Positions 25,759 through 34,416 of a stretch of 46,108 nt of DNA are shown in pieces. The position numbers were made by a program, and so were the translations under genes. The DNA is from Burkholderia sp. IMCC1007 (GTDB lineage Bacteria > Pseudomonadota > Gammaproteobacteria > Burkholderiales > Burkholderiaceae), in the NCBI RefSeq assembly GCF_027257875.1, contig NZ_JAPVQY010000009.1:1-46108 (forward strand), given 5' to 3'. Each line of letters begins with the position of its first letter. The stretch's first letter is position 1. Below the pieces are notes generated by a model. The model worked only from the letters and a program-made list of their open reading frames with translations. It made no database searches and had not been told where the DNA came from.

Positions 25759-27027
25759 TCACGCATCCATCGCGCGCCTGAGCAGTAATTCCCTTTCGCG
25801 CTCGTTCCGGGTCAATTCCGCCGCGCGCCGGAATTCGACCTTCGCCTCGTCCGCGCGGCCGAGCTTCGCGAGCAGGTCGCCGCGCACGCTCGGCAACCAG
25901 TGATAGCGCGCGAGCGCGGGATCGTCGCGCAGCGCGTCGACGAGTTCGAGCGCCGCGGCCGGCCCGAACGCCATCCCTACCGCCACCGCGCGATTGAGTT
26001 CGACGACCGGCGAAGGCGCGACTTCGGCGAGCGCGTCGTACAGCGCGACGATCTGCGCCCAGTCGGTGTCCGACGCGCGCCGCGCACGCGCATGGCAGGC
26101 CGCGAGCGCGGCCTGCAGCGCATACGGCCCGCGCACGCCGCCGAGCTTCGTCGCCTGCTCGAGTGCCGCGAGGCCGCGCCGGATCAGCAGCGGATCCCAG
26201 CGGCTGCGGTCCTGGTCGAGCAGCAGCACCGGCCGCCCCTGCGCATCGGTGCGCGCATGCATGCGCGACGCCTGCAGTTCCATCAGCGCGACGAGCCCGA
26301 GCACTTCGCTTTCGTCCGGCGCAAGCGCGGCCAGCACGCGGCCGAGGCGCAGCGCCTCGTCGCACAGCGCCGGGCGGGTCCAGTCGTCGCCCGCGGTCGC
26401 CGCATGGCCTTCGTTGAATATCAGATAGATCACTTCGAGCACCGACGCGAGCCGTGCGGGCCGCGCGTCGACGGACGGCACTTCGAACGGCACGCGCGCC
26501 GCCGCGAGCGTGCGCTTCGCGCGCACGATGCGCTGCGCGATCGTCGGCTCGGGCGACAGGAACGCGCGCGCGATCTCGCCCGTGGTCAGCCCGCCGAGCA
26601 GCCGCAGCGTCAGCGCGACGCGCGCGTCGGTCGACAGCACCGGATGGCACGACGTGAAGATCAGCCGCAACAGATCGTCGCCGATGTCGTCGTCGCGCGC
26701 ATCGGCCAGCGCATCCGCGATGTCGGGGACGACGTGCGCTTCGAGCGCGTCCATTTCATGGCCGAGCTGGTCGCGCTTCGCCGCATGCAGCGACTCCTGC
26801 CGGACCCGGTCGAGCGCGCGGCGCTTCACGGCCGTCATCAGCCACGCGGCCGGGTTGTCGGGCACGCCGTCGACAGGCCAGTGCTCGAGCGCCGCGACGA
26901 GCGTGTCCTGCGCCAGCTCCTCGGCCACGCCGACGTCGCGCACCACGCGCGCGGCGCGCGCGATGATCTTCGGCGCCTCGATTCGCCAGACGGCTTCGAT
27001 CGCACGATGGGTCGCCTCGCGCGTCAC
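25759..27027 (-). CDS. ECF42-type RNA polymerase sigma factor
   Basis: A 422-residue extracytoplasmic-function sigma factor. Region 2 covers residues ~5-75 (ELAQDTLVAALEHWP, NPAAWLMTAVKRRALDRVRQ); region 4 covers ~120-165 (VALTLRLLGGLTTGEIARAFL, TIAQRIVRAKRTLAAA). A long C-terminal helical TPR-like extension (~195-422, PYALQAALAACHARA, VVELNRAVAVGMAFGPAAALELVD) is the hallmark of ECF42, which uses it instead of an anti-sigma factor. The start is a GTG at 27027 overlapping the VOC stop as GTGA. Neighbouring DGPF/YciI genes are the known ECF42 partners and likely targets. Confidence 0.93.
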   Translation of the reverse strand: MTREATHRAIEAVWRIEAPKIIARAARVVRDVGVAEELAQDTLVAALEHWPVDGVPDNPAAWLMTAVKRRALDRVRQESLHAAKRDQLGHEMDALEAHVVPDIADALADARDDDIGDDLLRLIFTSCHPVLSTDARVALTLRLLGGLTTGEIARAFLSPEPTIAQRIVRAKRTLAAARVPFEVPSVDARPARLASVLEVIYLIFNEGHAATAGDDWTRPALCDEALRLGRVLAALAPDESEVLGLVALMELQASRMHARTDAQGRPVLLLDQDRSRWDPLLIRRGLAALEQATKLGGVRGPYALQAALAACHARARRASDTDWAQIVALYDALAEVAPSPVVELNRAVAVGMAFGPAAALELVDALRDDPALARYHWLPSVRGDLLAKLGRADEAKVEFRRAAELTRNERERELLLRRAMDA

Positions 27028-27425
27028 GACGCCGGCCCCTGTGCGGCCGCGCACAGCCCCCACTCGTGGCCGTCCGGATCCGCAAACTCGTGGGTGTACA
27101 TGCCCGGATCGGTTTGCGGCGCGCGCGGCACGGTGCCGCCGGCCGCGCGCGCCTTCGCAACGACCGCATCGACCTCCGCGCGGCTGTCGCACGACAGGCA
27201 CGGCAGCACCTGCACGTGCGTCGCCGGATCGACGACCGTCTTGCCGGTGAAGGTCTGGAACAGCGGCCGCTCGAGCAGCATCGCAAAGATCGCGTCGCTG
27301 ATGCTGACGCAGACGGCCTGCACGGTGGTGTAGGCCGGCACGACGTCGAAGCCGAGCGCGACATAGAATGCTCGCGCGCGCGGCAGGTCGGCCACGGGCA
27401 GGCTGACGAAGATCGTTCGGTGCAT
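27024..27425 (-). CDS. VOC-family (glyoxalase-like) protein
   Basis: A 133-residue vicinal-oxygen-chelate fold protein with two beta-alpha-beta-beta-beta repeats: TIFVSLPVADLPRARAFYVALGFDV at the start and FADPDGHEWGLC near the end. The metal-ligand positions are not fully canonical, so it may be a binding or antibiotic-resistance-like member and not an active lyase. I chose the ATG at 27425; an ATG at 27503 would run into the upstream gene. The stop overlaps the sigma-factor GTG by four bases, so the two are translated together. Confidence 0.85.
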   Translation of the reverse strand: MHRTIFVSLPVADLPRARAFYVALGFDVVPAYTTVQAVCVSISDAIFAMLLERPLFQTFTGKTVVDPATHVQVLPCLSCDSRAEVDAVVAKARAAGGTVPRAPQTDPGMYTHEFADPDGHEWGLCAAAQGPAS

Positions 27426-27450
27426 GACGGTCGCTCCGGCAATGGTGGTG

Positions 27451-27873
27451 TCAGACGGCGTGGCCGCGCCCGACGTTGAGTTCCCGGAACCGCTCGACCG
27501 CATCGCTCGGCGTCAGGTCGTCCAGCTCGAACAGCGGACGCACTTCGATCTCGCAATCCATCTCCGCGCCGAATGGCGCCGGGAAGCGCCGCGTCCATTC
27601 GAGCGCCTCGTCTCGCGAACGCACCTGGATCAGCGTATAGCCGGCGATCAGTTCCTTCGTTTCGGCGAATGGTCCGTCGATCACCTTGCCCTTGCCGCCC
27701 GTATAACGGACACGCCAGCCCTGCGAACTCGGCCGCAGGCCGTTCGCATCGAGCAGCACGCCGGCGTTGGCGAGCTCCTCGTGATAGACCGTCATGGCCT
27801 CGACGAGCCGATCGTCCGGCAATACGTCGGATTCGCTGACGGCGTTCGCCCGGATCATGATCATGAATCGCAT
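27451..27873 (-). CDS. DGPF/YciI-domain protein 1
   Basis: A 140-residue YciI-fold protein (MRFMIMIRANAVSESDVLP at the start) with the diagnostic VIDGPFAETKELIAGYTLIQV block near residues 67-87. A ferredoxin-like fold dimer is expected. Function is unknown; these proteins are co-encoded with and controlled by ECF42 sigma factors. AAGGAG precedes the ATG at 27873. It lies 25 bases upstream of the VOC gene, and the 125-base gap before it holds a possible sigma-factor promoter (27931-27958). Confidence 0.9.
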   Translation of the reverse strand: MRFMIMIRANAVSESDVLPDDRLVEAMTVYHEELANAGVLLDANGLRPSSQGWRVRYTGGKGKVIDGPFAETKELIAGYTLIQVRSRDEALEWTRRFPAPFGAEMDCEIEVRPLFELDDLTPSDAVERFRELNVGRGHAV

Positions 27874-27930
27874 CGTGCACTCCTTGTCGTCGGTGGAAGG
27901 GGGCAACCGTTCATCGGCGCCTCATCCGGA

Positions 27931-27958
27931 CGACGGACGGCGCATACCCGGATCGACG
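27931..27958 (-). promoter_or_regulatory. Possible ECF42-type promoter
   Basis: On the minus strand CGTCGA (27958-27953) is followed after 17 bases by CGTCG (27935-27931), resembling the TGTCGA-type -35 and CG-type -10 described for ECF42 targets. It lies 58 bases upstream of the first DGPF gene. The match to the family consensus is from memory and unverified. Confidence 0.3.
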
Positions 27959-27998
27959 TGCCGCACGACGAATCAGGGTAAACACCGAGTCGCTGCAT

Positions 27999-28352
27999 TC
28001 AAAGGAAACACGGGCCGAGCGCGCGTACCTCGACCGTGCACCATTGCGCGGCCGGGCACTGGCGCGCGATCTCGATCGCCTCGTCGCGCGTATCGACATC
28101 GACGAGGAAGAAGCCGCCGACCATCTCCTTCGCTTCGGCAAACGGGCCGTCGACGACGCGCGTCTCGCCGTCGCGGACCTGCACGCGGGTCGCGCGCTCG
28201 GAACGCTCCAGCGACTCGACGCCGCGCAGCACGCCGCGTGCCTTCAGCGTCTCGGCAAAATCGACCATCCGCGCATACAGCGCCTGTCCGTCTTCCAGCG
28301 TGCGTTCGGCGCGCTGGCCGGTCGGTTCGACAATCAACAGCATGTAGGCCAT
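27999..28352 (-). CDS. DGPF/YciI-domain protein 2
   Basis: A 117-residue YciI-fold protein with start MAYMLLIVEPTGQRAERTLED and the block VVDGPFAEAKEMVGGFFLVDV near residues 67-87. It is a paralogue of the neighbouring DGPF protein and ends with a short tail including one cysteine (RALGPCFL). AGGAG precedes the ATG at 28352. It is the first gene in this minus-strand group; its promoter should lie in the 216-base gap shared with the divergent nuclease. Confidence 0.9.
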   Translation of the reverse strand: MAYMLLIVEPTGQRAERTLEDGQALYARMVDFAETLKARGVLRGVESLERSERATRVQVRDGETRVVDGPFAEAKEMVGGFFLVDVDTRDEAIEIARQCPAAQWCTVEVRALGPCFL

Positions 28353-28568
28353 GAAGCTCTCCTGGTGAGGCCGCGCGCGGAAGCGTTCGGAATGCAGCGA
28401 AAACGATGCGCGACGGCAGGTCAGGTGCAGAGCGTAACAGCCTCGACCGGCGCCGCGGGCATCGTTGGCCATCCGGCACTGGCCGAACGGCCATTTCGAC
28501 CGCAGCACGCAATTTTGCCGTCAACATGCTGTCCCGAACCTTCGAATTTTCTTCTTGTGGACCGCCTC

Positions 28569-30416
28569 ATGTCACGCCTGCTGCCGTCGTTCGCGCTCGC
28601 CGCATCACTCGCCTGTTCCGCCTTGCCCGCCACCGCCGCGTTGCCGGTCAGCGCCGGCTGCGGCGGCGCAACGTCGGCGATCGCCGACATCCGGCACCGC
28701 AGCGGCCTGTCGCCGGTCGCCGGACGAACCACGTCGATCGAAGCGGTCGTCACCGCCGTATTCGGCGGCCCCGGCGGCTTCGGCGGATTCTTCGTCCAGC
28801 AGGCCGACGCACAGCGGCGGCAGCGGCCGGGCGTCCCCGAAGGCCTGTTCGTGTACGCACCGAACGCGCGGGCGCACCCCGGCGATCTCGTGCATCTGAC
28901 CGGCAGCGTCGAACAGAAATACGGCCGCACGCAGCTCGCGCTGTCGGGCCACGTGGCCGTCTGCGCGCGCGGGCAGACGGTCACCCCGGCAACGCTCGCG
29001 CTGCCGGTCGACACGCTCGCGGTGTTTGACGCGCACGAAGGCATGCGGGTGAGGTTCGCGCAAACGCTGACGGTCAGCGACACCTACGAACTCGGCCGCT
29101 ACGGCAGCATCGTGCTCAGCAACGGCCGTCTGCGGATTCCGACCCACGTGGTCCCGCCGGCCGAAGCCGCGGCGCAGGCGGCGGCGAATGCGCGCAACCG
29201 CATCGTGCTCGACGACGGTTCGAGTCGCGTGACACCGGCTACCGTGCGCTATCCGCCGCCCGCGCTGAGCGCCGCCAATACGCTGCGCGCGGGCTATACG
29301 GTGCGCGGAGTCGAAGGCGTGCTCGAGAAGCGCTACGGGTCGTGGCGGCTGCAACCGGTGCCGGCGTCGGCTCCGGTCTTCGATGCCGCGTCGAATCCGC
29401 GGGCCGATGCGCCGGCGCGGCATGCGCGGGCCGACGTGCGCGTCGCGTCGTTCAACGTTTTTAACTATTTCAACGGCGACGGCAGCGGCGGCGGGTTCGG
29501 CGATCGGGCCAATCGCGGCGCGAAGACGCCCGCCGCATTCGCGCGCCAGGAAGCGAAGATCGTCGCCGCATTGCGCGCGTTGCGCGCCGACGTGATCGGC
29601 CTGATGGAAATCGCGAACAACGGATACGGCCCCACGAGCGCCGTGCAGCGGCTCGCGGCCCGGCTCGGCGACGGCTGGCGCGCGGTCGACCCCGGCACCG
29701 CGCGGCTCGGTCGCGACGCGATCGCGGTCGCGTTGCTGTACGACAGCCGGACGATCGAACCCGTCGGGCGCGCCGCCACCGTCGCGATCGATGGCCGCGG
29801 CCGGCCGCCGCTCGCGCAGACGTTCCGGCGCATCGGCGGAACCCGTGCGTTCACCGTGGCGGTCAACCACCTGAAGTCGAAGAATTGTCCGCACGCGACC
29901 GGCGCGGATCGCGACCAGCAGGACGGCCAGGGCTGCTGGAACGCGACACGCACACGCGCCGCCGCACGCGTCGCCGACTGGCTCGCCACCTCGCCGACCG
30001 GCGTCGCAACCGACGGCGTCCTGCTGATCGGCGACCTGAACAGCTACGCGAAGGAAGATCCGCTGCGCGCGCTCGAGTCGCGCGGCTACGCGAACCTCGT
30101 CGCCCGCTTTGTCGGCAATGCGGGGTACACCTACGTATTCCGCGGCGAAGCCGGCAGCCTCGACCACGCGCTCGCGACCGCGCCGCTCGCCGCGCGCGTG
30201 AAGGCCGTGCATGCCTGGCACATCAATGCCGATGAACCGATTGCACTGCAATCCGTGCCCGATTACAAAACGCCGGCGCAACGGGCCGCGTATTACGCGG
30301 CCGATCCATATCGCTCGTCGGACCACGATCCGATCGTCATCGACCTCGCACTGGCGGAAGGCGGCGCGCGAACCGCTGCGGGCACGAACCCTGCTCCTCG
30401 GGAAAACGGCCATTAG
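28569..30416 (+). CDS. Secreted ExeM/NucH-type endonuclease
   Basis: A 615-residue exported nuclease. Residues 1-23 are a signal peptide (FALAASLACSALPATAA). Residues ~30-265 contain OB-fold-like segments (VHLTGSVEQKYGRTQLAL, YTVRGVEGVLEKRYGSWRLQPV). From ~288 an endonuclease/exonuclease/phosphatase domain carries VASFNVFNYF, GLMEIAN, VAVNHLKSKNCPHA, IGDLNSY and SSDHDPIVIDL, covering the metal-binding and catalytic Asn, Glu, His and Asp residues. It probably degrades extracellular DNA for nutrition or biofilm turnover. Cysteines after KSKNC and GCWN could form the disulfide typical of this group. The ribosome site (GTGGA) is weak. Confidence 0.92.
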   Translation: MSRLLPSFALAASLACSALPATAALPVSAGCGGATSAIADIRHRSGLSPVAGRTTSIEAVVTAVFGGPGGFGGFFVQQADAQRRQRPGVPEGLFVYAPNARAHPGDLVHLTGSVEQKYGRTQLALSGHVAVCARGQTVTPATLALPVDTLAVFDAHEGMRVRFAQTLTVSDTYELGRYGSIVLSNGRLRIPTHVVPPAEAAAQAAANARNRIVLDDGSSRVTPATVRYPPPALSAANTLRAGYTVRGVEGVLEKRYGSWRLQPVPASAPVFDAASNPRADAPARHARADVRVASFNVFNYFNGDGSGGGFGDRANRGAKTPAAFARQEAKIVAALRALRADVIGLMEIANNGYGPTSAVQRLAARLGDGWRAVDPGTARLGRDAIAVALLYDSRTIEPVGRAATVAIDGRGRPPLAQTFRRIGGTRAFTVAVNHLKSKNCPHATGADRDQQDGQGCWNATRTRAAARVADWLATSPTGVATDGVLLIGDLNSYAKEDPLRALESRGYANLVARFVGNAGYTYVFRGEAGSLDHALATAPLAARVKAVHAWHINADEPIALQSVPDYKTPAQRAAYYAADPYRSSDHDPIVIDLALAEGGARTAAGTNPAPRENGH

Positions 30417-30559
30417 TGCAATTGCATCAAGGCGACGCGTGCAATGGCACTATTTACCTGAGCACCCAGGCGACGCCATATTTACCGTACTTTCACTTCG
30501 TGCAAATGCAACGCAATGCCGCTTCGCCGGAATCGCGAATTTTTTTCAACCGCTGCGCG

Positions 30560-30579
30560 GCCCCGTGCGGCGGGGCTTT
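30560..30579 (+). terminator. Intrinsic-type terminator after nuclease gene
   Basis: GCCCCG (30560-30565) pairs with CGGGGC (30571-30576) around TGCGG, followed by TTT. It lies ~145 bases past the nuclease stop and ~130 before the next gene. Confidence 0.5.
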
Positions 30580-30708
30580 CGCGGCATCCCGCCGAAGAAT
30601 TGAAAATTTATCTCGAAACTCATTTGGGCGATTTGAATCACAACGGTTGCTGGGAGTTGTCTTATCTTCAAATTGGCCTGTAAATCAAATCGAAGGAGGA
30701 TAAACATC

Positions 30709-31095
30709 ATGGCGCTCACCGACTCGATCGAACACAAGCTGGACCGCGGCCTGACCGAGATCCGTCGCACCGGCCGGCGCGTGGGACGCAGGACGCGCTC
30801 GGCGGCCCAGGACTTGCAAGCGGACGTGTCCGACGAACTGCGCGGACTGGTCGATGAACTCGAAGACCTGCTGAAGAACGATGGCGACGGCGATATCGCC
30901 GCACTGCGCAAGCGCGTGCAAGCGCGCCTCGACGAAGCGCGCGGCGCGCTCGACTACGCGTCCGGCACCGCGGCCGCCCGGCTGCGTGATTCGGCCGAAC
31001 GCGTGTCGCAAGCGGTGCATGACAACCCGTGGCAGACCGCGGGCGTCGTCGCGGGCCTCGCGTTCGTCGCCGGCCTGCTCCTTTCCCGCCGTTGA
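30709..31095 (+). CDS. ElaB/YqjD-like (DUF883) inner-membrane protein
   Basis: A 128-residue protein of the DUF883 (ElaB/YqjD) family. A charged, helical, coiled-coil-prone body (EIRRTGRRVGRRTRSAAQ, VDELEDLLKNDGD, RKRVQARLDEARGAL) is followed by the family sequence VSQAVHDNPWQTAGVVAGLAFVAGLLLSRR, a C-terminal membrane anchor. E. coli relatives bind ribosomes and are made in stationary phase. The ATG at 30709 has a strong AAGGAGG site (30693-30699). A SYLF lipoprotein follows after 63 bases, probably in one stress-induced operon. Confidence 0.92.
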   Translation: MALTDSIEHKLDRGLTEIRRTGRRVGRRTRSAAQDLQADVSDELRGLVDELEDLLKNDGDGDIAALRKRVQARLDEARGALDYASGTAAARLRDSAERVSQAVHDNPWQTAGVVAGLAFVAGLLLSRR

Positions 31096-31158
31096 ACAGG
31101 GCCGCGCACTCGCCGCACGCCCCATCCGTCGTCAACCCGACAACGAAGGAGAATCGCC

Positions 31159-31743
31159 ATGCAGAAGTCCCTCGCCCTGAAAGCCGCCGCCGCCGTCATG
31201 CTCGCCAGTCTCGCACTTGCCGGCTGCACCACCACGCCCAACAAACCCGACAATGCATCCGCCAGCGCGTCGAAACGCGAGTCGATCGATGCCAGCGTGA
31301 ACGCGACGCTATCGCGCCTCTATTCGACGGTGCCGGGCTCGCGTGAGCTCGTCGCGAAATCGCGCGGCGTGCTCGTGTTCCCGAACGTGCTGCAGGCCGG
31401 CTTCATCATCGGCGGCCAGTCGGGCAACGGCGCACTGCGCGTCGGCGGCAGCACCGTCGGCTACTACAACACGTCGTCGCTATCGGTCGGCCTGCAGGCA
31501 GGCGCGCAGTCGAAGGCCGTCGTGTTCCTGTTCATGACGCAGGATGCGCTCGACTCGTTCCGCAAGTCCGACGGCTGGTCGGCCGGCGCCGACGCTTCGG
31601 TCGCGGTCGTGAAGATGGGCGCGAACGGCGCAGTCGACTCCAACACGGTCACCGCACCGGTCCAGGTGCTGGTGCTGACCAACGCGGGCCTGATGGGCGA
31701 CCTGTCCGTGAGCGGCACCAAGGTCACCCGGCTTCATATCTGA
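31159..31743 (+). CDS. SYLF/Ysc84-domain lipoprotein
   Basis: A 194-residue lipoprotein. The signal ends in lipobox LAGC (Cys23). After a short Ser/Lys-rich linker, the lipid-binding SYLF domain runs from ~60 to the end: AKSRGVLVFPNVLQAGFIIGG, ALRVGGSTVGYYNTSSLSVG and DALDSFRKSDGWSAGADASV. Secretion and the domain suggest an envelope role. GAAGGAG precedes the ATG at 31159. A perfect terminator follows 40 bases after the stop. Confidence 0.92.
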   Translation: MQKSLALKAAAAVMLASLALAGCTTTPNKPDNASASASKRESIDASVNATLSRLYSTVPGSRELVAKSRGVLVFPNVLQAGFIIGGQSGNGALRVGGSTVGYYNTSSLSVGLQAGAQSKAVVFLFMTQDALDSFRKSDGWSAGADASVAVVKMGANGAVDSNTVTAPVQVLVLTNAGLMGDLSVSGTKVTRLHI

Positions 31744-31783
31744 CGATCCGGCGCGGCGCCGCCGCACCGGCTGTCCCTTCAAC

Positions 31784-31811
31784 AACGCCGCGGCTTCGGC
31801 CGCGGCGTTTT
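31784..31811 (+). terminator. Strong intrinsic terminator
   Basis: AACGCCGCGGC (31784-31794) and GCCGCGGCGTT (31799-31809) form a perfect 11-bp stem with the extra-stable loop TTCG and end in TTTT. It closes the DUF883/SYLF operon. Confidence 0.85.
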
Positions 31812-31972
31812 CATGTGTGCCGCGCGCGCCGGGTATGATGGCGACACCTTTGCGGGCATACTTCGATCGGGCCGCCCCGCGCGCTTCGCCGCGAACGCCG
31901 TGATTCGCGACGCGATCGCGCCCGGGGCAACGACATTCAATCAAATCAGGCATCAATCTGCGCGAACCATCC

Positions 31973-33025
31973 ATGGATAGCGGACACGACCACCAAAAAT
32001 TCTTCTATTTCCTGCTGTTCGCGGTCACCGTCGGACTGTGCTGGATCCTCGCACCGTTCTCCGGCGCCGTCTTCTGGGGCACCATTCTCGCGATCCTGTT
32101 CCAGCCGGTGCAGCGCTGGCTCGCCGCGCGCTTGGGCAAGCGGCGCAATCTCGCCGCGCTCGTCACGCTGTCGCTGATCATCCTGATCGTGATCCTGCCG
32201 CTCGTATTCGTCGCGGCCACGCTCGTGCAGGAAATCGCGTACGTGTATCAGGAGCTCAAGGACGCCCCGCCGAACTATTCGCAGTACGTCCACGACATCA
32301 TCCATGCGCTGCCGACGTCGATCCAGCACCTGCTGCAGAAATACGGGCTGACCAACATCGCCGGCATCCAGAAAAAGCTGACCGACGGCGCCGCGCAGAT
32401 CAGCCAGTTCGCGGCCGCGCAGGCGCTCAGCATCGGACAGAACACGTTCCAGTTCGTCGTCAGCTTCGGCGTGATGCTGTACATGGTGTTCTTCCTGGTG
32501 CGCGACGGCGGCGAGATCGGCCGGCGCGTGCGCCGCGCGATCCCGCTCGACGAAGAGCACAAGATCCTGCTGCTCGCGAAATTCACGACGGTTGTGCGCG
32601 CAACCGTCAAGGGCAACATCGCGGTCGCGCTCGTGCAAGGCGCGCTCGGCGGGCTGATCTTCTGGATCCTCGGGATCGAGGGCGTCGTGCTGTGGGGCGC
32701 GCTGATGGCGTTCCTGTCGCTGCTGCCGGCGATCGGCGCGAGCATCGTGTGGGTGCCCGCCGCGCTCTACTTCCTCGCGATCGGCGCGATCTGGAAGTGC
32801 GTGATCCTCGTCGCGTTCTGCGTCGGCGTGATCGGCCTCGTCGACAACCTGCTGCGCCCGATCCTCGTCGGCAAGGACACGAAGATGCCCGACTGGGTCG
32901 TGCTGATCTCGACGCTCGGCGGGATGGCGCTGTTCGGGATCAACGGCTTCGTGATCGGGCCGCTCGTCGCCGCGCTGTTCATGGCGAGCTGGGACATCTA
33001 CGCGCGCTCCGAACAGGCCGAATGA
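31973..33025 (+). CDS. AI-2E family transporter
   Basis: A 350-residue polytopic inner-membrane protein with about eight hydrophobic segments. The family pattern is clear: FSGAVFWGTILAILFQPVQRWL at ~23-45, a soluble middle part, then GALGGLIFWILGIEGVVLWGALMAFLSLLPAIGAS (~223-257) and LRPILVGKDTKMPDWVVLIS near the C-terminus. Members include the disputed AI-2 exporter TqsA and Na+/H+ antiporters, so the substrate is open. No good ribosome site precedes the ATG at 31973, though TATGAT at 31834-31839 could be a -10 box giving a long leader. Confidence 0.9.
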   Translation: MDSGHDHQKFFYFLLFAVTVGLCWILAPFSGAVFWGTILAILFQPVQRWLAARLGKRRNLAALVTLSLIILIVILPLVFVAATLVQEIAYVYQELKDAPPNYSQYVHDIIHALPTSIQHLLQKYGLTNIAGIQKKLTDGAAQISQFAAAQALSIGQNTFQFVVSFGVMLYMVFFLVRDGGEIGRRVRRAIPLDEEHKILLLAKFTTVVRATVKGNIAVALVQGALGGLIFWILGIEGVVLWGALMAFLSLLPAIGASIVWVPAALYFLAIGAIWKCVILVAFCVGVIGLVDNLLRPILVGKDTKMPDWVVLISTLGGMALFGINGFVIGPLVAALFMASWDIYARSEQAE

Positions 33026-33097
33026 CGCGCGTGCGACCGCGCGCGATTCGCACACCTCTCGGAAATCGGCGGTCACGGAGAACGAATGCGGATCACG

Positions 33098-33117
33098 ACG
33101 GGCGCCACGGCGCCCGT
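33098..33117 (+). terminator. Terminator-like hairpin after AI-2E gene
   Basis: ACGGGCGCC and GGCGCCCGT form a 9-bp stem with only AC between. There is no T tract, so strength is uncertain. Confidence 0.5.
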
Positions 33118-33190
33118 TGCTTCATCCGCCGCCGCCGTCGCCATCTTCATCGCGCCGCCATACGGGCCGGCGCGATGAACGCGTCACCGG

Positions 33191-33230
33191 AAAAACAGGC
33201 GGCGCGACGCGTCGGTGACACCGCCTGTTT
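33191..33230 (-). terminator. Intrinsic terminator of the MDR/SDR operon
   Basis: AAACAGGCGG (33193-33202) pairs with CCGCCTGTTT (33221-33230); read on the minus strand the stem is followed by TTTTT. The loop is 18 bases long. GTCACCG/CGGTGAC can form an alternative pairing. Confidence 0.65.
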
Positions 33231-33365
33231 GCCGGCGCCGGCAATCACGCAGCGAGAGCGGCCCCGGCCATATATGGATTAAGTCCTGAACTGCTGCGGA
33301 GCCGATCAAACCCAGCGTTCGTCGACACGGCCTCGCGGCCCGATGCGACCGCAGTTGCACGGCCG

Positions 33366-34382
33366 TTACGCGTCCGGATCGACACGCAGCACGAGCTTGC
33401 CGCGATGGTCGCCGTCGAACAGGCGGTTCAGCACGTCGGGCGCGTTTTCGAGCCCGTCGGCAACCGTTTCCTCGGCCTTGAGCCGGCCGTCGCGCAGCCA
33501 GCCCGCGAGCGTCTGCACCGCTTCGCGGCTCTTGCGATAGTCGAGGATCAGGAAGCCGCGCATCGTGATCCGCTTCGAGATCAGCACGCCGACGTCGTCC
33601 GCCGCGCGGCCGCTGTTGTAGTTCGAGATCACCCCGCACAGCGCGACGCGGCCGCCGATCACCATTCGCGACAGCACCGCGCGCATCACTTCGCCGCCGA
33701 CGTTCTCGAAGTTCACGTGCACGCCGTCCGGCGTCGCCGCCTTGAGTTGCTGACGGAAATCGTCGGCCTTGTAGTCGACGGCCGCGTCGAAGCCGAGCGT
33801 CTCGGTCAGGTAGCGGCACTTGTCCGCTCCGCCCGCGATACCGACCACGCGCGCGCCGTGGATCTTGCCGATCTGGCCGGCGATCGAGCCGACCGAGCCG
33901 GCCGCCGCCGACACCACGAGCGTCTCGCCCGGCTGCACCGGCGCGATGTCGGTGAGCCCGTAGTACGCGGTCAGGCCGCTCATCCCGCATGCGCCGAGCA
34001 GCGTCGGCAGCGGCAGCCCCGACTGCGCGGGCAACTTCACGAGCTGCGCGGCCTGGTCGGCCGGTACGACCGCGTAGTCCTGCCAGCCGACGAGCCCCTG
34101 CACGAGATCGCCTTCCGCGAAACCCGCATTGCGCGACGCGACCACGCGCCCGATGCCGAGCGCGCGCATCACCTCGCCGATCGCGACGGGCGGCAGGTAT
34201 TGCGGCACGTCGCTCATCCACACGCGGTTGGTCGGGTCCATCGACAGATACAGCACGCGCACGAGCACGTCGCCGTCGGCGAGCGCCGGCACCGGCGTCT
34301 CGACCAGCGAAAAATGTTCGCGGCCGACGCGCCCTTCCGGGCGCGTCTTCAGCAGCAGTTGGCGGTTCACGAGTGTCGACAC
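33366..34382 (-). CDS. NADP-dependent MDR oxidoreductase (CurA/leukotriene B4 DH type)
   Basis: A 338-residue zinc-independent medium-chain reductase. Features are MDPTNRVWMSD near 48, GLPLPTLLGACGMSGLTAYYGL near 122, the nucleotide motif VVSAAAGSVGSIAGQIGK (~157-174), ENVGGEVM, and RGFLILDYR. Relatives reduce alpha,beta-unsaturated ketones and aldehydes with NADPH (curcumin reductase, prostaglandin reductase). The start is a GTG at 34382 supported by GGAGGAG six bases upstream. It follows the SDR gene by 34 bases, so both are one operon, perhaps handling reactive carbonyls. Confidence 0.93.
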   Translation of the reverse strand: MSTLVNRQLLLKTRPEGRVGREHFSLVETPVPALADGDVLVRVLYLSMDPTNRVWMSDVPQYLPPVAIGEVMRALGIGRVVASRNAGFAEGDLVQGLVGWQDYAVVPADQAAQLVKLPAQSGLPLPTLLGACGMSGLTAYYGLTDIAPVQPGETLVVSAAAGSVGSIAGQIGKIHGARVVGIAGGADKCRYLTETLGFDAAVDYKADDFRQQLKAATPDGVHVNFENVGGEVMRAVLSRMVIGGRVALCGVISNYNSGRAADDVGVLISKRITMRGFLILDYRKSREAVQTLAGWLRDGRLKAEETVADGLENAPDVLNRLFDGDHRGKLVLRVDPDA

Positions 34383-34416
34383 GATGTTCTCCTCCGGTTG
34401 TTGTTGTCGCCGCGCG

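Larger units (their letters stand above)
33026..33365. other. Intergenic region between convergent genes
   Basis: This 340-base region holds a terminator for each convergent neighbour (33098-33117 and 33191-33230). I see nothing else supported in it. Confidence 0.5.
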
